Positions 22,971-27,907 of a stretch of 27,907 bases of DNA are shown here, piece after piece. The stretch's first letter is position 1. Each line of letters begins with the position of its first letter. The stretch is from the NCBI GenBank assembly GCA_934699135.1, contig CAKUVM010000022.1, positions 1-27,907 on the forward strand, written 5' to 3'. This stretch comes from an uncultured Bacteroidales bacterium. GTDB lineage: Bacteria > Bacteroidota > Bacteroidia > Bacteroidales > Marinilabiliaceae. Below the pieces are notes generated by a model. The model was not told the DNA's origin. It saw only the letters and a list, made by a program, of their open reading frames with translations, and ran no database searches. A program made the translations under genes and the position numbers.

Positions 22971-23693
22971 ATGCTGACAAAACTCATGCTTACGACGTTG
23001 CTCGCCATAACCCCTATTTTGGCCATGGCGCAAGACGTGACAAAGTTTATGGGAATCCCCGTTGATGGGACCCCAGAAGAGATGCTGCGCAAGATACGCG
23101 CGAAGGGGTTCAAGTCGACGGAATATAACGCAGATATGCTAGAGGGCGAGTTTAATGGGAGCGATGTTTATATTAGAGTGCTCACGAACAAAGGCAAGGT
23201 TTGGAGAGTTGGAGTGTTTTATCAAAAAGATGTAAGTGAGGGAGAAATAAAAATACGGTTCAATAAGCTGATACGCCAATTCTCAAAAAATGACAAATAC
23301 ATAGTCCTTGACGCGGAGCCGATTGCCGAGGATGAGGACATCTCTTACGAAATGACAGTCCACAACAAGAGGTACCAGGCCACTTTCGCGCAGACCCCCG
23401 ACTTCGAGCAGATGGCAAACCTAGACTCCGCAGAAGTGCTGCGCACCCCCATCATATCCTTTTTACTGGAGACCGCCAGACTCGCGGACATGTCTTTTGG
23501 GGAACTGCTCAGCATGGAAGGGGAAACGCCTTTAGAGTTAATTGCGAAGCAAGGGCGAGGGGGTGAATTCATAGACATCTTGCGTCAGAAAAGCGTCTGG
23601 TTCATGATTTCCAAGGGTGTGGATTTCGGCAAATACGAGATCTGCCTCTTTTACGACAATGAGCTGAACACGGCTCATGGCGAGGACTTGTAG
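22971..23693 (+). CDS. Small secreted protein of unknown function
   Basis: A 240-aa exported protein. A signal peptide covers about residues 1-20 (LAMA before Gln). Directly after it comes KFMGIPVDGTPEEMLRKIRAKGFKSTEY, then EGEFNGSDVYIRVLTNKGKVWRVGVFY. This layout is common among Bacteroidales hypothetical proteins that I have seen annotated without function. The rest is mixed and soluble with no catalytic motif that I can see. Base composition is AT-richer than in neighbouring genes, and it uses codons rare elsewhere here (TTT, TTA, AGA, GTT). It has its own promoter and a possible short terminator, so it is probably transcribed alone. Confidence 0.8.
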   Translation: MLTKLMLTTLLAITPILAMAQDVTKFMGIPVDGTPEEMLRKIRAKGFKSTEYNADMLEGEFNGSDVYIRVLTNKGKVWRVGVFYQKDVSEGEIKIRFNKLIRQFSKNDKYIVLDAEPIAEDEDISYEMTVHNKRYQATFAQTPDFEQMANLDSAEVLRTPIISFLLETARLADMSFGELLSMEGETPLELIAKQGRGGEFIDILRQKSVWFMISKGVDFGKYEICLFYDNELNTAHGEDL

Positions 23694-23705
23694 CGCGGGA
23701 GCCGT

Positions 23706-23725
23706 GCGCGTTATGTCGCGCTTTT
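23706..23725 (+). terminator. Possible short terminator
   Basis: GCGCG (23706-23710) and CGCGC (23717-23721) form a 5-bp GC stem with a 6-base loop, followed by TTTT. It lies 12 bp after the stop of the secreted protein gene. The stem is short, so this is only a candidate. Confidence 0.35.
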
Positions 23726-23729
23726 GACG

Positions 23730-23737
23730 TAATTTTG
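23730..23737 (+). promoter_or_regulatory. -7 box of a likely promoter for the DUF4290-murA group
   Basis: TAATTTTG fits TAnnTTTG exactly, 50 bp before ATG 23788. No good -33 box stands at the expected distance. Confidence 0.45.
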
Positions 23738-23787
23738 CCACAACGTGGGCTTTGCGGCCGCACAGACAAAAAATAGAAGTATTTCTG

Positions 23788-24510
23788 ATGGATTATAACA
23801 CCTCACGCGAGAGGCTCGTGATGCCCGAATATGGGCGTAACATTCAGCAGATGGTGGACTACGCCCTCACTATAGAGGACCGCGACGAACGCACGCGCTG
23901 CGTGGCCACCATAGCCAACGTGATGCTAAACCTCTTCCCACAGCTGAGAGAAGACACAAACTACACCCAGAAGATTTGGGACCACATTGCCATGATCTCA
24001 GGCTACAAGCTGGACGTTGACTCGCCATACCCGCTCCCCGAGAAGCAAGAGGCGACGGTGGCCACAGAGGCGCACATTCCCTACCCCATGTCGCGCATCC
24101 GTTTCAGAGCCTATGGCATAATTGTGCAAAACATGCTGCGCTCGGCCGTCAACGCCGACTCGGAAGAGGAGAGAGTGCAAACGGTGGCCCTGACGGCCCT
24201 CTATATGAAGCGGCTGCTGCTGCAAAACGGCAAAGACAGCAACGTGGAGGAGAGAGTGGCGAACGACATTGTGGAACTGTCTGAAGGCCAGTTGCGCTAC
24301 GACTTCGCCGAGCTTATGGACGCGCTACCCGATGGCGGCATGCAGCCACAGCAGAGGCAATGGGGCAAACAGTCCGGCGGCTACTCCGGCAGCAGAGGCG
24401 CCGGTCGTCAGCCGCAACGTTCCCACAGCGGCAACGGCAGCCGCGGCGGGGGCAAACAGGGCGGCTTCCGCAACAACAGCAACAACCGCGGGGGCAAACG
24501 GCGATATTAG
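23788..24510 (+). CDS. DUF4290 family protein with Gly/Arg/Asn-rich tail
   Basis: A Bacteroidota-specific protein of unknown function, 240 aa. Residues about 1-175 form the DUF4290 helical domain (MDYNTSRERLVMPEYGRNIQ at the start, later RTRCVATIANVML, and KIWDHIAMISGYKLDVDSPYP). The last 50 residues are a low-complexity tail of Gly, Arg, Gln, Ser and Asn with several RGG-like groups (GSRGGGK, NNRGGKRR). Such a tail would favour RNA binding, but this is inference. ATG 23788 starts the conserved domain, so the upstream TTG in frame is not needed. murA follows after 32 bp, an order I recall from other Bacteroidota. There is no signal peptide. Confidence 0.9.
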   Translation: MDYNTSRERLVMPEYGRNIQQMVDYALTIEDRDERTRCVATIANVMLNLFPQLREDTNYTQKIWDHIAMISGYKLDVDSPYPLPEKQEATVATEAHIPYPMSRIRFRAYGIIVQNMLRSAVNADSEEERVQTVALTALYMKRLLLQNGKDSNVEERVANDIVELSEGQLRYDFAELMDALPDGGMQPQQRQWGKQSGGYSGSRGAGRQPQRSHSGNGSRGGGKQGGFRNNSNNRGGKRRY

Positions 24511-24542
24511 CCCCCTCACAAAAACAAAATCTTTGCTTGCTC

Positions 24543-25850
24543 ATGAGCAGTACTTTCAGAATAGAGGGCGGACATCCGCTAAACGGCACCATAACACCAC
24601 AAGGGGCCAAGAATGAGGCCCTACAGGTGCTGTGCGCCACTCTGCTTACACCGGAGGAGGTTGTCATTGACAACATCCCGGACATTGTGGACGTGAACAA
24701 CCTCATCGACCTGCTTGGCTGCATGGGCGTGAAAGTGTGGCGCGAGGGCCGTCACAAATGCCACTTTCAGGCAGAGAGCGTCAATATGGACTACCTCCAG
24801 ACGGACGACTTCAAGCGGCGCGCCTCGGCACTGCGCGGCTCCATCATGATCATGGGCCCGCTCTTGGCGCGCTTCGGCAAAGCCTATTTCCCGAAGCCGG
24901 GAGGTGACAAAATAGGCCGACGGAGATTGGACACCCATTTCTATGGCTTCTCAAAACTTGGCGCAAAGTTCGACTTTGACTTTGGCCAATTTTTCTATTC
25001 AGTCACGGCAGACGACCTCCGCGGCGCGTACATATTGTTAGACGAGGCATCCGTGACAGGCACGGCCAACACCCTCATGGCCGCCGTCATGGCCCAGGGC
25101 GAGACCACAATCTACAACGCCGCCTGCGAGCCATACCTCCAGCAACTGTGCAAGATGCTGGTGATGATGGGGGCGGAGATCGACGGCATAGGCTCCAACC
25201 TGCTCACCATCCGCGGCGTGGATCATCTGGGCGGCTGCACCCACAGCGTGTGGCCCGATATGATTGAGGTGGGCTCCTTCATTGGGATGGCGGCCATGAC
25301 GGCCGGAGACATGACCATAAAAGGCGCAGGGGTTCGCCACCTGGGCATCATCCCGCTCGCCTTCCAGCGCATGGGCATTGAGATGGAGGTGGTGGGAGAC
25401 GACATCCACATCCCCTCGCAGAGCCACTACGCCATAGACTCTTTCATCGACGGCTCCATCATGACCGTGGCCGACGCGCCGTGGCCCGGCCTGACGCCAG
25501 ACCTGCTCAGCGTCTTCCTGGTGGTGGCCACTCAAGCCCGCGGCTGCGTCCTGATCCACCAAAAGATGTTTGAGAGCCGCCTCTTCTTCGTCGACAAACT
25601 CATTGACATGGGGGCCAAGATAATCCTCTGCGACCCCCACCGCGCCACCGTCATAGGCCTAGACAAAGAGACGCGCCTGCGCGCCACCACCATGACGTCT
25701 CCCGACATACGCGCCGGCGTGGCTCTGCTCATTGCGGCACTCTCGGCACAGGGCGTGAGCACCATCCACAACATTGAGCAAATTGACCGCGGGTATCAGT
25801 ATATAGACAAGCGGCTCACAGACCTTGGCGCCGTCATTTCACGAATATAA
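24543..25850 (+). CDS. murA: UDP-N-acetylglucosamine 1-carboxyvinyltransferase
   Basis: Cytoplasmic enzyme for the first committed step of peptidoglycan synthesis, adding enolpyruvate from PEP to UDP-GlcNAc. Family marks are GTITPQGAKNEALQVLCATLL (the N-terminal Lys-Asn), RRASALRGSIMIMGPLLARFG, EASVTGTANTLMAAVMAQG, and the C-terminal DIRAGVALLIAALSAQG. The active-site loop reads PGGDKIGRRRLDTH, so the residue matching E. coli Cys115 is Asp122. This change is known to make MurA insensitive to fosfomycin while keeping activity. At 435 aa the length is typical. The start at 24543 was chosen because the frame upstream overlaps the DUF4290 tail. The next gene follows after 13 bp. Confidence 0.96.
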   Translation: MSSTFRIEGGHPLNGTITPQGAKNEALQVLCATLLTPEEVVIDNIPDIVDVNNLIDLLGCMGVKVWREGRHKCHFQAESVNMDYLQTDDFKRRASALRGSIMIMGPLLARFGKAYFPKPGGDKIGRRRLDTHFYGFSKLGAKFDFDFGQFFYSVTADDLRGAYILLDEASVTGTANTLMAAVMAQGETTIYNAACEPYLQQLCKMLVMMGAEIDGIGSNLLTIRGVDHLGGCTHSVWPDMIEVGSFIGMAAMTAGDMTIKGAGVRHLGIIPLAFQRMGIEMEVVGDDIHIPSQSHYAIDSFIDGSIMTVADAPWPGLTPDLLSVFLVVATQARGCVLIHQKMFESRLFFVDKLIDMGAKIILCDPHRATVIGLDKETRLRATTMTSPDIRAGVALLIAALSAQGVSTIHNIEQIDRGYQYIDKRLTDLGAVISRI

Positions 25851-25863
25851 GAGCCGACAGGAT

Positions 25864-27402
25864 ATGAGAAGACACGTCATGCTCATCATTGTGGCCGCAA
25901 TGGCTTGCGCCACATCTTTGCAAGCGCAAGTGATTGACACGAAAGCCGATGAGCTATTCAAGTCGCACTGTTTCGAGAAAGCTACGGCGCGATACCTCAA
26001 GGTGTTTCACTCCAACCCGTCAAACAAGGCCAACCCCAAGATGCTGCGCCGCATAACAGAGTCGATACTGAGATCCGAGATGGTGCGCGACACGGCGCGG
26101 TATTTCGCCGACCTGTACCTCCAGTTTGAGCCGGAAGATGCCGAAGCGTATTTCATGTCGGCGCGGGCGCACTACCACGCACACGACTTCGAGACGGCGC
26201 TTCAGAGGCTGGACTCTTTTATGATCCGCGCCACGAGCGAGGAGGAGATCAACAAGGCCGACGTGCTGAACTCCTGGATTCGCAACGCCCGACGGATGAT
26301 GCGGGACACGCTGCGCAACCCACTCATAAACCTGGGAGACGCCATCAACTCGCCAAACAACGAGATTAACCCCTACATTGTCAATGACGGCCACACCCTT
26401 GTCTTCTCTTGCGATGACAAGTTCGACCGCGAGGCGACAATCAACGTCTACAACATCAAATATTCCGACCACACGGCCCTCTCTTGGTCACCAGCCAAGA
26501 AAGTGACGGCCATTAACACCCTGGCGGACGAGTACCCGTCTGGCATCACGCCAGACGGATTCTTCTTCTGCTCCAACAGGGGCGGGGACTTCGGCCTGTT
26601 CACGACAAAGCTGGCTAATGGCGGCCGATGCACCGACGTGGCGAGGATGGAAGACCCCATTGACCTGCGCGGCAGCGAGGTGGCAGGATGCCTCTCCCCA
26701 TCGGGAGACACGCTCTATTTCTCCGGCACAGACCTCAATGGCAAGCTGGATATATATTACTCCATCCGCTCCTACAACGGCCAGTGGATGGAGGCGAGGC
26801 CCGTGCCTGGGCTTGTGAACAGGGTGGAAAGCGATGAGAACTACCCCTACCTGGCCAAGAACGGCACACGCCTTTTCTTCGCCTCCGACCGCGAGGGGAC
26901 GATGGGCGGCTACGACATTTTCTACTCCGACTTCGACTTCCGCAAATACGAGTGGGGCAAGCCCGTGCAATTGCCATACCCTATCAACGACACCTATGAC
27001 AACATGACCATCTCGTTTACCGACGATGGTCGCTACGCCTACGTCTCGCTCTTCCGCGACGACAGCATGGGTGGCCGCGACATATACTCGCTCCTTTTTG
27101 ACCACGTGTTGCCATCGTCCGCCATTGTCCGCTACAACGTGAAGATACGCGACGCCAAGAAGCGGCCCGTCGACATCACGGAGCAGCCGTACATTGAGGT
27201 GCGCGATGACTACGGCGACATTGTGGCCATCGAGAGGGTGAACATGCGCACCCACTCCTTTCTCGTGGTCCTGGACCCGGGCATCTACACCCTATCACTA
27301 GACATGGACGGCGTCAAACACTACGAGGAGCAGATTGTGGTGGAGGAAAGGACATACGACGCCAAGCCCATCAACAAGACAATAACACTAGAGTCGCTAT
27401 AG
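25864..27402 (+). CDS. TPR/PD40-repeat exported protein, PorE-like without OmpA domain
   Basis: A 512-aa exported protein. A signal peptide covers about residues 1-22 (LQAQ). Residues about 25-145 are helical and TPR-like (ADELFKSHCFEKATARYLKVF, then FMSARAHYHAHDFETALQRL). Next come about five PD40/WD40-like beta-propeller units, among them NPYIVNDGHTLVFSCDD, GITPDGFFFCSNRGG, GCLSPSGDTLYFSGTD, YPYLAKNGTRLFFASDREG and ISFTDDGRYAYVSLFRDD. The last 90 residues look like a carboxypeptidase-regulatory-type beta domain. This order resembles PorE and related OmpA-family proteins of Bacteroidota, but the C-terminal OmpA peptidoglycan-binding domain is missing. The job is probably structural in the periplasm. 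It follows murA by 13 bp. Assignment to a specific system is not justified. Confidence 0.82.
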   Translation: MRRHVMLIIVAAMACATSLQAQVIDTKADELFKSHCFEKATARYLKVFHSNPSNKANPKMLRRITESILRSEMVRDTARYFADLYLQFEPEDAEAYFMSARAHYHAHDFETALQRLDSFMIRATSEEEINKADVLNSWIRNARRMMRDTLRNPLINLGDAINSPNNEINPYIVNDGHTLVFSCDDKFDREATINVYNIKYSDHTALSWSPAKKVTAINTLADEYPSGITPDGFFFCSNRGGDFGLFTTKLANGGRCTDVARMEDPIDLRGSEVAGCLSPSGDTLYFSGTDLNGKLDIYYSIRSYNGQWMEARPVPGLVNRVESDENYPYLAKNGTRLFFASDREGTMGGYDIFYSDFDFRKYEWGKPVQLPYPINDTYDNMTISFTDDGRYAYVSLFRDDSMGGRDIYSLLFDHVLPSSAIVRYNVKIRDAKKRPVDITEQPYIEVRDDYGDIVAIERVNMRTHSFLVVLDPGIYTLSLDMDGVKHYEEQIVVEERTYDAKPINKTITLESL

Positions 27403-27444
27403 CGACCTTGAAAAAAACGACAGACGAACATCAAAACAATAGGG

Positions 27445-27907
27445 ATGAACATCAAACTGACGCGCCCGATAGTTTTTTTCGACCTTGAGACCACGGGACT
27501 AAACATAGGCCGCGACCACATTGTGGAGATCTCGCTCATTAAGATATTCCCAGACGAGCACCGAGAGAGTTTTACGCAGCGCATCAACCCAGGAATACAC
27601 ATCCCCGAAGAGGCCACAGCCGTCCACGGCATCTCTGACGCCGACGTGGCGGACAAGCCACTTTTCAAAGACGTGGCCCGCCGCATTGCGGACATCATCC
27701 AGGGTTGCGACCTTGGCGGCTTCAACAGCAACAAATTCGACATCCCCATGTTGGCCGAAGAGTTTATGGCCGTGGGCATGACGGACGTAGACCTCCGCCG
27801 CTCAAACTTCATCGACGTGCAGGTCATATTCCACAAAAAGGAGCAGCGCACGCTCACCGCGGCATATAAATTCTATTGCGACAAGGACTTGGAGGGCGCC
27901 CATGGGG
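27445..27907 (+). CDS. 3'-5' exonuclease, DnaQ-like (partial, runs off window)
   Basis: The first 154 residues of a DEDD-type exonuclease related to the DNA polymerase III epsilon subunit. The Exo I motif is VFFDLETTGLN (Asp13 and Glu15 as metal ligands) and the Exo II region is GFNSNKFDIPML. AVHGISDADV between them is typical of the family. The Exo III motif should lie just beyond the window edge, after LEGAHG. Starting at ATG 27445, 42 bp after the previous stop, the protein begins right before the first strand. Whether it is a proofreading subunit or a stand-alone nuclease cannot be told from this fragment. Confidence 0.88.
   Translation, partial: MNIKLTRPIVFFDLETTGLNIGRDHIVEISLIKIFPDEHRESFTQRINPGIHIPEEATAVHGISDADVADKPLFKDVARRIADIIQGCDLGGFNSNKFDIPMLAEEFMAVGMTDVDLRRSNFIDVQVIFHKKEQRTLTAAYKFYCDKDLEGAHG

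Noticed and set aside
1..27907. CRISPR arrays, insertion sequences, prophage or toxin-antitoxin genes
   Set aside because: No regularly spaced direct repeats, transposase or integrase motifs, or small paired toxin/antitoxin frames were seen.

Overview
The window looks like chromosomal housekeeping DNA from a fairly GC-rich member of the Bacteroidales; Muribaculaceae- or Prevotella-like is my guess, and the sequence does not settle the family. The evidence is the set of Bacteroidota-typical families (DUF4837 lipoprotein, DUF4290 protein, ThrH, PD40/TPR protein, DUF4369-thioredoxin protein, tandem signal peptidase genes), promoters of the Bacteroides type (TAnnTTTG at -7 with a TTG-like -33 box 19-20 bp upstream), and a general lack of Shine-Dalgarno sites. 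I see no insertion sequence, prophage, integrase or CRISPR array.

Layout. From 80 to 9625 all genes lie on the plus strand: a TrmH-type RNA methyltransferase, a thioredoxin-fold lipoprotein, a CaCA-type antiporter, dapB, two overlapping signal-peptidase-like genes, a glucosaminidase with LysM domains, an NlpC/P60 peptidase, an endo-galactanase (GH53) and a coiled-coil protein. From 9728 to 11106 there is an MFS transporter, then tRNA-Glu(CTC) with its own promoter and terminator. From 11285 to 13330 on the minus strand is a large protein with seven S1-like units, preceded by a strongly structured leader. From 13612 to 19346 on the plus strand are rseP, a MltD-like transglycosylase, a DUF4837 lipoprotein, pdxA and gluQ. 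From 19338 to 22794 on the minus strand are thrH with its terminator, then two unrecognised envelope proteins and an SBF-like transporter whose stop overlaps that of gluQ. From 22971 to the end on the plus strand are a small secreted protein, DUF4290, murA, a TPR/PD40 protein and the first part of a DnaQ-like exonuclease.

Common themes are envelope biogenesis and cell-wall turnover: DapB (diaminopimelate), MurA, signal peptidase, glucosaminidase, MltD and NlpC/P60 all act on peptidoglycan or protein export, and RseP cuts membrane proteins. RNA-related genes (TrmH, GluQ, the S1 protein, tRNA-Glu) are scattered among them.

Points I consider most worth a second look: the second signal peptidase paralogue has no serine at the nucleophile position and an altered lysine site; the glucosaminidase-LysM and NlpC/P60 genes are in the same frame and separated only by one TAG and two codons; the seven-unit S1 protein has a leader with mutually exclusive helices; MurA has Asp in place of the fosfomycin-target Cys; and the minus-strand trio at 19338-22077 contains two envelope proteins I cannot assign.
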